Source: Kitasatospora sp. NBC_01287 (GTDB lineage: Bacteria > Actinomycetota > Actinomycetes > Streptomycetales > Streptomycetaceae). Taken from it: a DNA stretch of 64,000 nucleotides. Positions 1-8,661 of this stretch are shown here, piece after piece (position 1 is the stretch's first letter; each line of letters opens with the position of its first letter). The notes beneath the pieces are model-generated. The model was not told the origin of the DNA and did not search any database. It saw only the letters and a program-made list of their open reading frames with translations. Both the position numbers and the translations under genes were made by a program. The stretch spans positions 3,696,501 to 3,760,500 of the forward strand of contig NZ_JAPEPB010000001.1 of assembly GCF_026340565.1 (NCBI RefSeq), given 5' to 3'.

Positions 1-102
1 CGACCGCTTTCGGGCCGCTGTCAGCCCGCTGACCAGCGGCGCGGCGCCACGTCCTATGCTCGGAACGGCTTCGCCACCCGGCCGACCGAGGAGTACCACC
101 CG

Positions 103-987
103 ATGAGCACCATGCCCTTCCTCGCCCTGCCCGCCTGCGCCACCGCCGAGCGGCTGGCCACCGCGCGCGGGGAGTTCGCCGCGCTGCGGGCCGAGCCGAC
201 CGGGCCGGTGCGCGGCACCGCACTGCTGGTCCCCGGGTTCACCGGCAGCAAGGAGGACTTCATCGCGCTGCTCGAACCCCTGGCGGCTGGCGGCTACCGG
301 ACCGTCGGCTACGACCAGCGCGGCCAGTACGAGACCGGCGGCCCCGCCGACCAGCAGGCCTACGCGCTGCCCGAGCTGGCCCAGGACCTGCGGGCGGTCA
401 CCGAAGCGCTGGCCGCCGAGGACGGGGCGGGCCCGGTGCACCTGGTCGGGCACTCCTTCGGCGGCTTCGTGGCCCGTGAGGCGGTGCTCGCGGCGGCCGA
501 GCCGCTGCCCTGGGCCTCCCTGGTGCTGCTCTCCACCGGCCCGGGGCCGATCGAGGCCGCCGAGGCGGCCAGGACCAAGCTGCTGATGGACGCGCTGCCG
601 GTGCTGGACCTGGAGACCATCTGGCAGATCATGCAGCAGATGGCGGGCGAGGAGGACGGCGTCACCGAGGCCCTCGCGCCGGAGATCACCGCCTTCCTGC
701 ACCGCCGCTGGCTGGCCAACGTCCCGCAGTCGCTGCTGGCCATGGGCGAGCGGCTGATCGGCCAGGCCGACCGGACCGCCGAGCTGGCCGCCGTCCCGCT
801 GCCCAAGCTGTACGTCTCGGGCGAGCGGGACTACGCCTGGCCGGTCGAGGAGCAGGGCAGCACCGCCGAGCGGCTGGGGGTCCGCCACGTGGTCGTGACC
901 GGCGCCGGCCACTCCCCGAACGCCGAGCGGCCCGCCGAGACCGCCGCCGAGCTGCTCGCCTTCTGGTCCGCCGCCGACGCCCGCTGA
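103..987 (+). CDS. alpha/beta hydrolase
   Basis: This is a cytosolic alpha/beta-hydrolase fold protein of 294 aa. The catalytic triad is visible: nucleophile Ser118 in GHSFGG, acid Asp243 in GERDYAWP and His270 in GAGHSPN. The oxyanion region PGFTGSKED lies near residue 45. Length and layout fit esterases and C-C hydrolases of the family, but the substrate cannot be read from the sequence. The ATG is preceded by GAGGAG at about 89-94 with suitable spacing, and a TATGCT hexamer at 55-60 could be a -10 box. It is monocistronic; the next gene is nearly 400 bp downstream. Confidence 0.88.
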   Translation: MSTMPFLALPACATAERLATARGEFAALRAEPTGPVRGTALLVPGFTGSKEDFIALLEPLAAGGYRTVGYDQRGQYETGGPADQQAYALPELAQDLRAVTEALAAEDGAGPVHLVGHSFGGFVAREAVLAAAEPLPWASLVLLSTGPGPIEAAEAARTKLLMDALPVLDLETIWQIMQQMAGEEDGVTEALAPEITAFLHRRWLANVPQSLLAMGERLIGQADRTAELAAVPLPKLYVSGERDYAWPVEEQGSTAERLGVRHVVVTGAGHSPNAERPAETAAELLAFWSAADAR

Positions 988-1376
988 GGCCTTCCCGACC
1001 GCCCCCTTCCCCTCCGCGGCCCCTTCCCCGGCCTCGCTCCGGCGCGCCTGCCGCGAGGCTCAAGTGATTCTCATGGATCAAAAATCCTTAGTTACGGTAA
1101 TATTTGATTCAGACCGGGAATGAATGGCTCCGCTCGCACGGTTGGCACCGACGGACGTCACCCGAAACAGCGACTTCACCGACAGGCAACCCCGGGGCAA
1201 AGAGCGGGCCTCACGCTGGCGGAGCAGGCTCCCGGCCCGTTTCGCCGCATCGGCGGCGGGCCGGCGGCAAGGGGGACGTGGCAGTGACCGACGTACCGCG
1301 AGTGACCGACGTAGCGCGACCGACGAGCAGCACCCCACCGCCTCGACAGCTGTCGAGGCCTGGAAAGGAGAGGCCC
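988..1376. other. intergenic region, AT-richer leader of the small gene
   Basis: This stretch of 389 bases has no convincing gene. Positions 1060-1110 are clearly AT-richer than the surroundings and include TAATAT at 1098-1103 (a possible -10 box) and a small GGAT-caaaa-ATCC inverted repeat. A near-duplicated segment reading GTGACCGACGTA-CGCGA occurs twice around 1282-1320. The leader to the ATG at 1377 would be about 270 nt, unusually long for so small a gene. I saw no recognisable riboswitch. Confidence 0.4.
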
Positions 1377-1523
1377 ATGCGTTTCGAGATTCTCCGACTG
1401 GACGACCAGCAGGGCTCCGCGACCGATCGGCTGATCGCCGACGCGGAGACCGTCCGCCGCCTGGTGGAGGACGCCGCCCGTACCGGCGAGCGCCTCTACA
1501 TCCGTCCGTGCCGGACGGCCTGA
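1377..1523 (+). CDS. conserved small protein (MRFEILRLDD family)
   Basis: This is a 48-aa protein beginning MRFEILRLDD and ending LYIRPCRTA. I recognise it from memory as a small, single-copy family in streptomycetes with no assigned function. The ATG is chosen because AAAGGAG lies at the right distance (about 1363-1369) and because relatives start at the same MRFEIL. It is charged and soluble, with no signal peptide or membrane segment. A strong stem-loop follows at 1588-1627, which supports a real, separately terminated transcript. An intact insertion sequence has landed just downstream without damaging it. Confidence 0.7.
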   Translation: MRFEILRLDDQQGSATDRLIADAETVRRLVEDAARTGERLYIRPCRTA

Positions 1524-1587
1524 CCCCGGGCCGGGCCCGCCCCGGCCGCCGGACCGGCGGCACCACCGTCCGCGGCCACCGGACTTC

Positions 1588-1627
1588 CTGACGCCCCGCC
1601 ACCGACCTGCCGGTGACGGGGCGTCAG
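1588..1627 (+). terminator. stem-loop terminator after the small gene
   Basis: Two 17-nt arms (1588-1604 and 1611-1627) pair with one mismatch around a 6-nt loop. The element lies 65 bp after the stop of the small gene and has no strong U-run, as is usual for streptomycete terminators. The insertion sequence begins about 85 bp further on. Confidence 0.6.
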
Positions 1628-1771
1628 TGCTCCCGCGTCGCGCTCCCCGCGTTCGCCGGGGCCGGCGCGTCCCGGCCGGGTTTGCCACCGATCGGCGTGG
1701 GACATCCCCTAGAAGGCTGATGAAGATCTTGTTGAGGGGCTGTCCGGTGGTTGGCCGGGTGGCCCCTCTGG

Positions 1772-3358
1772 CTATGCGGTGGCCGGGTTGAGGTGCCAGG
1801 TGTTGTCGGTGTGGGCGAGTCCGAGGTTGATCAGGGTTCGCAGGTTGAGGGCGGCAGCGCGGGTGTGGAGCCAGGTGTCGTTCTTGATGGTGCCGCGGTA
1901 GCGGAGTTTGCGGTTGCCGTGGGCGACGAGCCAGGCGACGGCGCGTTCGACGGGTGGTCTCCATCGTCGGTAGGCGGCTTGCCAGTGGGGGTTTGTGGCG
2001 GCTTGGTGGCGTGCGGTGGCGAGAAGATCGTGGTGCGGCCGGATGGTGACGATCCGGCCGGTCTTGGCGGTAGTGCACCGCTCGCGCAGAGGGCAGCCGG
2101 TGCACTGGCCGGTGAACAGTGCCTTGCGCTGCATGTGCTGTCCGGACGGCTCGGACAGCGGGGCGGTGTGGCCGGCGGGGCAGGTCACAGTGCCGGCCGC
2201 GGTGTCGATGGCGAAGTCGTCGAGGCCGAATCCGCCGGGGACGGCGGTCTTCAGCGGCGCCGGCTTGAGGAACAGCCGGTGCCCTTCCTGTTCCAGGGCC
2301 TGGCGGGCGTCGCTGGTGGAGTAGGCGGTGTCGCCGAAGGCGTCCACCGGGGCGTCCTCGTCGGCGAGCAGGTCGAGGGCGATGACGGCCTCGTGGTGTT
2401 CTGCTCCGGCGCCGGGCCGCAGGGCGACGGCGGTGTATAACCCGGTCTCGGGCTCGACGGCGAGGTGGGCCTTGTATCCGTCCTGGTAGTGGCTGCGGGT
2501 CTTGTGGACGTGGCGGGCCTCGGGGTCGACGGTGGAGACCGTGCGGTCGTGGGTGGTGCCCCGGGTGATGCGCCAGCGGCCGTCGCGGCCGTCGGAGTCG
2601 TCGGCCGGTTCGACGTCCTGTCCGGCGACCAGGGCCAGCAGGCCGACCGCGTTCGCGGCCTTCTCGCCGAGCTGTTGGTCGGGCAGGTGGCCCAGCAGCC
2701 GCAGTGCGTCGCCGACCAGGGCGTCGATGAGGTCGGCTCGGGCCTGGGAGTCGTTCCAGGCGATGCGGGGTTTGCCCGGGTCGGTGTAGTCGTGGGCGGT
2801 GCACTGCGCTGCTGCCACCTCGCCGGCCCCGGGGACCTCGCGGATCACCGCGCGGACGGCGGCGATGATCTGGGTGACGGTGTCCTGGGTGGCGACCGCG
2901 TCGTCCAGCACGGTGGAGTCCAGCGCCCGGCGGTGCCTGCCCTTGAGGACACCGGTGGCCTTGACGACCTCTCGAACGGCTTCGAAGATCCGGTTCGGCC
3001 GGGCGGAGCGAGCAAGCCGACGGCGGAAGTAGGCGAGCAGCGACGGGTCGAATGCGATGTCGTACAGGCCCAGTCCGCACGCGGCCTTCCATCGCAGGTC
3101 GCACCGCAGTTCCTGCACCGTCTCGAAGTCCGACAGTCCGTGCAGCGCCTGCAACGTGACCGCCGCCGCCAGAATCTGCGGTGGCATGCTCGGCCGCCCG
3201 TTCGCCGACGGATACATGTCCGCGAACATCACCGCCGGGAACAACTCACCACGGTGCTCGGCCAGAAACGCGAAGACGCTGCCCGTCGGGATCAACCCCC
3301 GGCACGTCTCCCAGACATCCGGCCCGACCGTCTCCCCGACCCATTCCCCCATCGCCAC
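1772..3358 (-). CDS. IS1182 family transposase
   Basis: This is a full-length DDE transposase of 528 aa. The N-terminal domain (residues about 20-110) is of the DUF772 type, with PPQILAAAVTLQALHGLSD. A catalytic region follows that includes ALDSTVLDDAVATQD near residue 165 and a C-terminal YRRWRPPVERAVAWL block of the DDE_Tnp_1 type with a conserved E. There is no frameshift or internal stop. The ATG at 3358 is about 60 bp inside the right end of the element. A hairpin at 3369-3397 lies just upstream of the start and could fold in transcripts entering from outside the element, shielding the ribosome site; this is inference. Confidence 0.9.
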   Translation of the reverse strand: MAMGEWVGETVGPDVWETCRGLIPTGSVFAFLAEHRGELFPAVMFADMYPSANGRPSMPPQILAAAVTLQALHGLSDFETVQELRCDLRWKAACGLGLYDIAFDPSLLAYFRRRLARSARPNRIFEAVREVVKATGVLKGRHRRALDSTVLDDAVATQDTVTQIIAAVRAVIREVPGAGEVAAAQCTAHDYTDPGKPRIAWNDSQARADLIDALVGDALRLLGHLPDQQLGEKAANAVGLLALVAGQDVEPADDSDGRDGRWRITRGTTHDRTVSTVDPEARHVHKTRSHYQDGYKAHLAVEPETGLYTAVALRPGAGAEHHEAVIALDLLADEDAPVDAFGDTAYSTSDARQALEQEGHRLFLKPAPLKTAVPGGFGLDDFAIDTAAGTVTCPAGHTAPLSEPSGQHMQRKALFTGQCTGCPLRERCTTAKTGRIVTIRPHHDLLATARHQAATNPHWQAAYRRWRPPVERAVAWLVAHGNRKLRYRGTIKNDTWLHTRAAALNLRTLINLGLAHTDNTWHLNPATA

Positions 3359-3368
3359 AAGACGAGTC

Positions 3369-3397
3369 TGGCCCCACCGCTCACGCGGCGGGGCCAG
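3369..3397 (-). repeat. stem-loop at the IS right end, upstream of the transposase start
   Basis: TGGCCCCACCGC pairs with GCGGCGGGGCCA around a TCAC loop; the one non-Watson-Crick position can be G-U in RNA. It lies between the right inverted repeat and the transposase ATG. Structures here in other insertion sequences limit transposase expression from incoming transcription; that role is inferred. Confidence 0.45.
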
Positions 3398-3527
3398 AAC
3401 CCAACATCTTCATCAGCCTTCTAGGCCGGTCGCCGCCCCGGCATGTCGGTCCGGGCCTGCGGACGCGCAAGCCGACGTGCCCCGTACGGGTGATCGTCCT
3501 TGACGCGGCGGGCCGGAGGGAGGAGCG

Positions 3528-4175
3528 TTGGCTGTCATGAGGGGCGAGCCAAGTTGCCCGAGGTGCGGCGGTCGGGTGCGTGCCCCCGGGCTCTTCTCCG
3601 ACACCTGGCAGTGCGACAAGCACGGAGCCGTCCATCCGATGCAGCCGGTGCTGCCGCCGAGCGTCGAGGCGCTGGGCGTCGCGGTGGCCCGCTCCCGGGT
3701 GCCCGTCTGGCTGCCCTGGCCACTACCGGTCAACTGGCTCTACACCGGCATCGCACACGCCGGTGACGACCTGTCGGGTGCTCGCGGCACCGCCGTGGCC
3801 TGCTCGGGTCCCGCGCCGCTCGGCGGCTTCGGCGAGCTGGTCCTGGTGGCCGAGGAGCTGGGCGTCGGCCTCGGCGCACGGTACGCCGGGCTGCCCGGCC
3901 CCGATCCGGGCGACGTCATCGCGCCGCACAAGCCCGCCGACACCAAGCTGATGGCGGCCGGCCGCCCCACCGCCATGTGGCACGTGAGCAGCGCCCCCGA
4001 CGACCGCGCGGTCTTCGTCGGCGAGGCACTGGGCCTGTGGCTCTGGGCGATCGCCTGGCCCGAGCAGTCCGCCCTGCTGATGTACGACGAGCTGGTCCTC
4101 ACCGACCTGCGTGACGCGGGTGCCGAGCTGGAGCTGCTGCCCTGCGGGGCGCTCTCGCCCCGGCTGCTGGGCTGA
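3528..4175 (+). CDS. DUF6758 family protein
   Basis: This conserved actinobacterial protein of about 212-215 aa is recognised from its N-terminus, MRGEPSCPRCGGRVRAPGLF. A zinc-ribbon-like part (CPRC, then CDKHG about 20 residues on) precedes a globular domain rich in VPVWLPWPLP and LWLWAIAWPEQ. The function is unknown. The start is ambiguous: TTG at 3528 lies 8 nt after GGAGG, while ATG at 3537 gives the usual MRGEPSCP start and is 11 nt after AGGAG. It is followed closely by the PHP-domain gene, a pairing I recall from other streptomycetes. The right end of the IS is only about 100 bp upstream, so its native promoter may have been displaced. Confidence 0.75.
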   Translation: MAVMRGEPSCPRCGGRVRAPGLFSDTWQCDKHGAVHPMQPVLPPSVEALGVAVARSRVPVWLPWPLPVNWLYTGIAHAGDDLSGARGTAVACSGPAPLGGFGELVLVAEELGVGLGARYAGLPGPDPGDVIAPHKPADTKLMAAGRPTAMWHVSSAPDDRAVFVGEALGLWLWAIAWPEQSALLMYDELVLTDLRDAGAELELLPCGALSPRLLG

Positions 4176-4236
4176 GCCGGCGGGCGGCTGGCTATTCTGG
4201 GCTGCCCGGTCCGCCAGCAACTTGGAGCCCCCGCCC

Positions 4237-5097
4237 GTGCGCATCGACCTGCACGCCCACAGCAACGCCTCCGACGGCACGGACAGCCCGGCCGAACTGG
4301 TGGCGGCGGCCGTCGCGGCCGGGCTCGACGTGGTGGCGCTGACCGACCACGACACCGTCTCCGGGCACGCCGAGGCGGCGGCCGCCGTGCGCGCGCTGCC
4401 CGCCGGCAGCCGGCTGACCCTGGTGCCGGGCGCCGAGCTCTCCTGCCGGGTGCACGGGATCAGCCTCCACCTGCTGGCCTACCTGTTCGACCCCGCCGAA
4501 CCGGCCTTCGCCCGGGAGCGCGAGCTGGCCCGCACCGACCGCTTCCGGCGCGCCCGGATCGTGGTCGAGCGCTGCCAGGAGCTGGGCGCGCCGATCACCT
4601 GGGAGCAGGTCGAGCGGATCGCGGGCGAGGGCGCGGTGGGCCGCCCGCACGTGGCCAGCGCGCTGGTCGAGGCAGGCGTGGTGGCCACCGTCTCGGAGGC
4701 CTTCAGCCCCGCCTGGCTGGCCGACGGCGGCCGGGCCCACGTGCCCAAGCACGAGACCGACCCGCTCACCGCGGTCCGGCTGGTCCGGGCGGCCGGCGGG
4801 GTGCCGGTCTTCGCCCACCCGGGCGCCGCGAAGCGCGGCCGCACCGTCTCCGACCAGGTGATCGCCGACCTCGCGGCGGCCGGGCTCGGTGGCCTGGAGG
4901 TGGACCACACCGACCACGACCAGCTCACCCGGGACCGGCTGCGCGCGCTGGCCGCCGAGCTCGGCCTGTTCACCACCGGCTCCAGCGACTACCACGGCTC
5001 ACGCAAGACGGTGCGCCTCGGCGAGTTCACGACCGCGCCGGAGTCCTACCAGGAGCTGCTCTCCCAGGCCACCGGCGCACAGCCGGTCACCGCCTGA
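4237..5097 (+). CDS. PHP domain phosphoesterase
   Basis: This 286-aa metal-dependent phosphoesterase has the PHP fold (as in TrpH/RNase AM and histidinol-phosphatase-like proteins). Visible metal ligands are HAHSNASDG at residues 5-13, LTDHD near residue 37, a Glu in GAELSC near 68, FAHPG near 195 and the C-terminal SSDYHG. Members hydrolyse 3'-phosphorylated nucleotides or short RNAs; the exact substrate here is not known. GTG at 4237 is chosen because it starts directly at the MRIDLHAH core and has GGAG about 9 nt upstream. It probably shares a transcript with the DUF6758 gene 61 bp before it. Confidence 0.85.
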   Translation: MRIDLHAHSNASDGTDSPAELVAAAVAAGLDVVALTDHDTVSGHAEAAAAVRALPAGSRLTLVPGAELSCRVHGISLHLLAYLFDPAEPAFARERELARTDRFRRARIVVERCQELGAPITWEQVERIAGEGAVGRPHVASALVEAGVVATVSEAFSPAWLADGGRAHVPKHETDPLTAVRLVRAAGGVPVFAHPGAAKRGRTVSDQVIADLAAAGLGGLEVDHTDHDQLTRDRLRALAAELGLFTTGSSDYHGSRKTVRLGEFTTAPESYQELLSQATGAQPVTA

Positions 5098-5104
5098 CGG
5101 CCGG

Positions 5105-5752
5105 TCAGTCCAGCGCCACCCCGCGCCGCTGCGGGTCCCGCAGGTCGGTGCCGGCCTCCAGCCAGCGCTCCCGCAGCGCGGCCGCGCCCCGCACCCGCTT
5201 GTGCGCCGCCTCGTTGGGCGTCATCGGCAGCAGCGGCAGGAAGACCACCGGGTCGGCCGGCTCGTCCAGCTCCAGGTCCGCGACCACCCCCGTGCCGCCC
5301 TCCCCCGCCAGCACGGAGGTGAACGCAGCGCCCGCCCAGAGCGGCCCGCCCAGGTCCAGCGAGCTGCCGGGCGCCACCACCAGGCCCTCGACCTGCGGGG
5401 TCGCGGCGAAGGTGGCCAGCGCCCTGAGCACGTCGTCACGCGCGCCGCGCAGGGTCAGCAGCAGCTCGGCGCGCGGACCGCGGACCGGGTCGGCGATCGC
5501 CGCGGTGGGATCGGCCATCGGCGCCGCCGCCATGCCGAGGGTGGCGTAGCGGACCAGGCCCTCGGCGTCCGGACCGAACCGCAGCACCTCGATCCGCTCG
5601 GCACCGAGGAAGGTGATCGCGGCCCGGCCGCTCGGCTCGCCGAAGGTGGTGAGCAGCCGCGCCTCGACGGCGGCCAGCACCTCCCCCCGGGTCGGACCCA
5701 GCGGGCCGTGCGGCTGACCGGTGTCGCCGGAGAGAGGGAAGTCGTGAGCCAT
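5105..5752 (-). CDS. suppressor-of-fused (SUFU) domain protein
   Basis: This 215-aa protein matches bacterial SUFU-like proteins: AELLLTLRG in the middle and VVFLPLLPMTPNEAAHKR toward the C-terminus, with a conserved LLP-TPNE-ELK type ending. Such proteins occur widely in actinobacteria and are sometimes linked to polymorphic-toxin immunity, but no toxin is adjacent here. It converges on the PHP gene with a 7-bp gap. Confidence 0.7.
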   Translation of the reverse strand: MAHDFPLSGDTGQPHGPLGPTRGEVLAAVEARLLTTFGEPSGRAAITFLGAERIEVLRFGPDAEGLVRYATLGMAAAPMADPTAAIADPVRGPRAELLLTLRGARDDVLRALATFAATPQVEGLVVAPGSSLDLGGPLWAGAAFTSVLAGEGGTGVVADLELDEPADPVVFLPLLPMTPNEAAHKRVRGAAALRERWLEAGTDLRDPQRRGVALD

Positions 5753-5782
5753 ACCGCGAGCGTACCCGCCGGTACCGAGGGC

Positions 5783-6709
5783 TCAGCGGCGCCCGCCGCG
5801 CACCACCAAGGCAAGCCCGAGCAGGATCAGCAGCACCGCCGGATAGGCGGCCGCGGCCGGCCACTGGCCGAGCCAGACGGCGGCGATCAGCGCCGCCCCC
5901 GGGGTCTCCAGCAGGATCGCCGTGGAGGTGACCGAAGGGCCCAGGGTGCGCACCACCCGGTTGCTCAGCGAGTGGCCGAGCAACTGCGCGGCGACCATCA
6001 GCAGCGCGATCTGCCCCCAGGCACCGGCCGACCAGCCGTTCAGCGGCACCCCACCGACCAGGCAGACCACCAGCAGCACCAGCGCCGTGGTGGTGTAGCA
6101 GACCAGCGTGTACGCGGTGGTGCTGACGGTCCGCCGGACCTCGGCGCCCAGCAGCATGTAGCCCGCCGCCGCCAGGCCCGCGCCCAGCGCGAGCCCGTCG
6201 CCCAGCAGCGCGCGCGAGGAGAGCGACAGGTCGACCCCGGTGAGCACCAGCACGCCGGCGAACGCGACGCACATGCCGAGCCAGACCAGCCGCGGCGGCC
6301 GGATGCCGGTGAACCGCAGCAGCAGGATGGTCCACAGCGGGGTGGTGGTGACCAAGGCGGTGGCGGAGGCGACCGAGGTCATCCGCAGGCTGGGCATCCA
6401 GAGCGCGAAGTGCACCGCGAGCAGCGCCCCGGCGGCCACCGCGAGCAGCAGCGCCCGGCGGCTGATCGCGCGCAGCTCGGCGCGGTGGCGCAGCAGCGCG
6501 TACGGGCCGAGCACACCCACCGACATGATGTTGCGCCAGCACGCGATGGCCAGCACCGGTGCCGCGGTGGCGCTGATCAGCGGTGCGGAGAGCGAGATGC
6601 CCGCGATCGAGACGGCGAGCAGCGCCAGGTCCGCCTTCGGCAGCCGGGGCGCGGCCGCGCTCGGCGCGCAGGGCGTCGGGGCCTGGTCGAGCAACCGCTG
6701 GTCAGCCAC
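5783..6709 (-). CDS. EamA/DMT family transporter
   Basis: This 308-aa integral membrane protein has about ten hydrophobic segments arranged as two EamA repeats (residues about 28-155 and 170-300). WRNIMSV and SVASATALVTTTPLWTILL are typical of drug/metabolite exporters. The substrate is unknown. The ATG overlaps the end of the upstream gene by 8 bp, so the two are probably co-translated. Confidence 0.85.
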   Translation of the reverse strand: MADQRLLDQAPTPCAPSAAAPRLPKADLALLAVSIAGISLSAPLISATAAPVLAIACWRNIMSVGVLGPYALLRHRAELRAISRRALLLAVAAGALLAVHFALWMPSLRMTSVASATALVTTTPLWTILLLRFTGIRPPRLVWLGMCVAFAGVLVLTGVDLSLSSRALLGDGLALGAGLAAAGYMLLGAEVRRTVSTTAYTLVCYTTTALVLLVVCLVGGVPLNGWSAGAWGQIALLMVAAQLLGHSLSNRVVRTLGPSVTSTAILLETPGAALIAAVWLGQWPAAAAYPAVLLILLGLALVVRGGRR

Positions 6710-7247
6710 GGCGCCGAAGCCGCCCGAGGATCAGCTTCGGCAGACCCGCCGGGATCGGCTGCCGGGTGGTGGCCGGGCTGGGCAGCGGTGCGGCGGCGTG
6801 CGACTCCTGCGGCATCGTGCCCGGGCGCTGGGCCGGCGGGCCGAGCGGCTCCAGCCGCAGCACCCGGCACTCGCGGGCCCAGCGGTCGGCGATGGTGTCG
6901 GTGTCCGGCGCGTTCAGCCGCTTGCCCTTGAGCTCCTCGACCGCGCCGAGCCAGGCCTCGCTCCCCGGCTCCAGGGCCGCCACCCGGGTCGGGAAGGCCA
7001 GCAGCCGGCCCCACTTGTCCTTGCTGCGGACGGTCACCTCGGCGCCGGAGCCCGCCGTCAGGCCGTGCAGCGGCTGCTCGGCGCCGTCGCCGACCAGCAC
7101 CACGGCGCCCTGGTGCCAGGCGTGCCAGACCGGGCGGCGCTCGGCCGAGCCCTCGGCCAGCACCCAGAGCAGGCCCGACTTCTTGACGGCCTCCTCCAGC
7201 AACGCGCGGTCCAGGAAGTCGTCAGCGGTCGCAGTCGTTCCGTCCAT
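6702..7247 (-). CDS. conserved hypothetical protein upstream of the EamA exporter
   Basis: I do not recognise this 181-aa protein beyond its having the look of streptomycete-restricted proteins. The N-terminal half (residues 10-110) seems to be one compact domain with VWHAWHQGAVVLVGDG and a beta-rich stretch; the C-terminal 50 residues are Pro/Ala-rich and end in basic GRLRRRG. No signal peptide or membrane helix is seen. It overlaps the exporter gene by 8 bp, which suggests a functional link. Confidence 0.65.
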   Translation of the reverse strand: MDGTTATADDFLDRALLEEAVKKSGLLWVLAEGSAERRPVWHAWHQGAVVLVGDGAEQPLHGLTAGSGAEVTVRSKDKWGRLLAFPTRVAALEPGSEAWLGAVEELKGKRLNAPDTDTIADRWARECRVLRLEPLGPPAQRPGTMPQESHAAAPLPSPATTRQPIPAGLPKLILGRLRRRG

Positions 7248-7362
7248 GCCGCACAGCGTACGGGCCCCGGGGGGCGACGCGGGCGGCGGCGCCGGACCGC
7301 GGCGAAGCCGTCAAGAAGACGTTTGGATACCCTGGCCCCCGACGACAAGTGAGAGGACCTCC

Positions 7363-8661
7363 ATGGCAGGGCACGGCAGCCGGGTCTTCATCTCCCATCT
7401 GGCCGGGGTCGCGGTCTTCGACCCCAACGGCGACCAGGTCGGGCGGATCCGCGACGTAGTGGTCTCGCTGCGGATCGGCGGCCGCCCGCCCCGGGTGCTC
7501 GGCCTGGTGGTCGAGGTGGTCGGCCGACGCCGCATCTTCCTGCCGATGACCCGGGTGACCAGCCTGGAATCGGGGCAGGTGCTGACCACCGGTGTGATCA
7601 ACATGCGCCGCTTCGAGCAGCGGCCGACCGAGACGCTGGTGCTGGCCGAACTGCTCGACCGCCGGCTGACGGACACCTCCGACGACACCGAGGTCACGGT
7701 GCTGGACGTCGCGATGGTGCAGACCCGGGTCCGCGAGTGGGAGATCAGCAAGGTCTTCGTGCAGCGCGGCCGCGGCAGCCGGCTGCGCAAGAACCGCGGC
7801 GAGGCGGTGACCCTGGACTGGTCCGCGGTCACCGGCTTCACCCTCACCGAGGAGGCCCAGGGCGCCGCCAACCTGCTGGCCACCTTCGAGCAGCTGCGCC
7901 CCGCCGACCTGGCCGGCGTGATGCACCACCTCTCGGCCAAGCGCCGCGCCGAGGTGGCCGCCGCGCTGGACGACGAGCGGCTGGCCGACGTGCTGGAGGA
8001 GCTGCCCGAGGACGACCAGGTGGAGATCCTCGGCAAACTGCAGGACGAGCGCGCCGCCGACGTGCTGGAGGCGATGGACCCGGACGACGCGGCCGACCTG
8101 CTCTCCGAGCTGCCCGGCGACGAGGCGGAGCGGCTGCTGCAGCTGATGGAGCCGGAGGAGGCCGCCCCGGTGCGCCGGCTGCTCTCCTACCAGGAGGACA
8201 CGGCCGGCGGTCTGATGACCACCGAGCCGATCATCCTGGAGCCGGACGCCACGGTGGCCGAGGCGCTGGCCCGGGTGCGGATCTCCGACCACAAGCCGGC
8301 CCTGGCCGCCCAGGTCTACGTCTGCCGGCCGCCGAACGAGACACCCACCGGGAAGTACCTCGGCATGGTGCACTTCCAGCGCCTGCTGCGCGAGCCGCCG
8401 TACACCCTGGTCGGCTCGATCGTGGACGGCGACCTGGACCCGCTGCCGCCGGACACCCCGCTGCCGCTGGTCACCAGCTACCTGGCCACCTACAACCTGG
8501 TGGCTGCGCCGGTGGCCGACGAGGCCGATCACCTGCTGGGCGCCGTCACCGTCGACGACGTCCTGGACCACCTGCTGCCCGAGGACTGGCGCGAGGCCGC
8601 GCTGCACGGCGGCGAGCACCACGACACCGACCAGGAGAGCGAGGCGCCCGATGGACAGTGA
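7363..8661 (+). CDS. PRC-barrel / MgtE_N / CBS-domain protein without a channel domain
   Basis: This 432-aa protein has three parts: a PRC-barrel-like N-terminus (residues about 5-75, GVAVFDPNGDQVGRIRDVVV), an MgtE intracellular N domain (about 165-290, with the superhelical LPEDDQVEILGKL and MDPDDAADLLSELP repeats), and a pair of CBS motifs (about 290-415). It ends without the five transmembrane helices of real MgtE Mg2+ channels, so it is a soluble sensor-like form. The next gene, a two-helix DUF1003 membrane protein, overlaps it by 11 bp and may be its membrane partner. The ATG at 7363 has GAGAGGACC upstream. Confidence 0.85.
   Translation: MAGHGSRVFISHLAGVAVFDPNGDQVGRIRDVVVSLRIGGRPPRVLGLVVEVVGRRRIFLPMTRVTSLESGQVLTTGVINMRRFEQRPTETLVLAELLDRRLTDTSDDTEVTVLDVAMVQTRVREWEISKVFVQRGRGSRLRKNRGEAVTLDWSAVTGFTLTEEAQGAANLLATFEQLRPADLAGVMHHLSAKRRAEVAAALDDERLADVLEELPEDDQVEILGKLQDERAADVLEAMDPDDAADLLSELPGDEAERLLQLMEPEEAAPVRRLLSYQEDTAGGLMTTEPIILEPDATVAEALARVRISDHKPALAAQVYVCRPPNETPTGKYLGMVHFQRLLREPPYTLVGSIVDGDLDPLPPDTPLPLVTSYLATYNLVAAPVADEADHLLGAVTVDDVLDHLLPEDWREAALHGGEHHDTDQESEAPDGQ

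Larger units (their letters stand above)
1713..3420 (-). mobile_element. complete IS1182-type insertion sequence with CTAG target duplication
   Basis: The element is 1708 bp and has one transposase gene on the minus strand. The terminal inverted repeats begin AAGGCTGATGAAGAT at 1713 and match the reverse complement ending at 3420: 15 bp perfect, then one mismatch followed by TTG. Both ends are bounded by CTAG (1709-1712 and 3421-3424), which fits a 4-bp target duplication; because CTAG is a palindrome it could also be read as part of the repeat. The reading frame is intact, so the copy looks young and possibly active. It separates the small-peptide terminator from the DUF6758/PHP gene pair. 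Confidence 0.88.
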
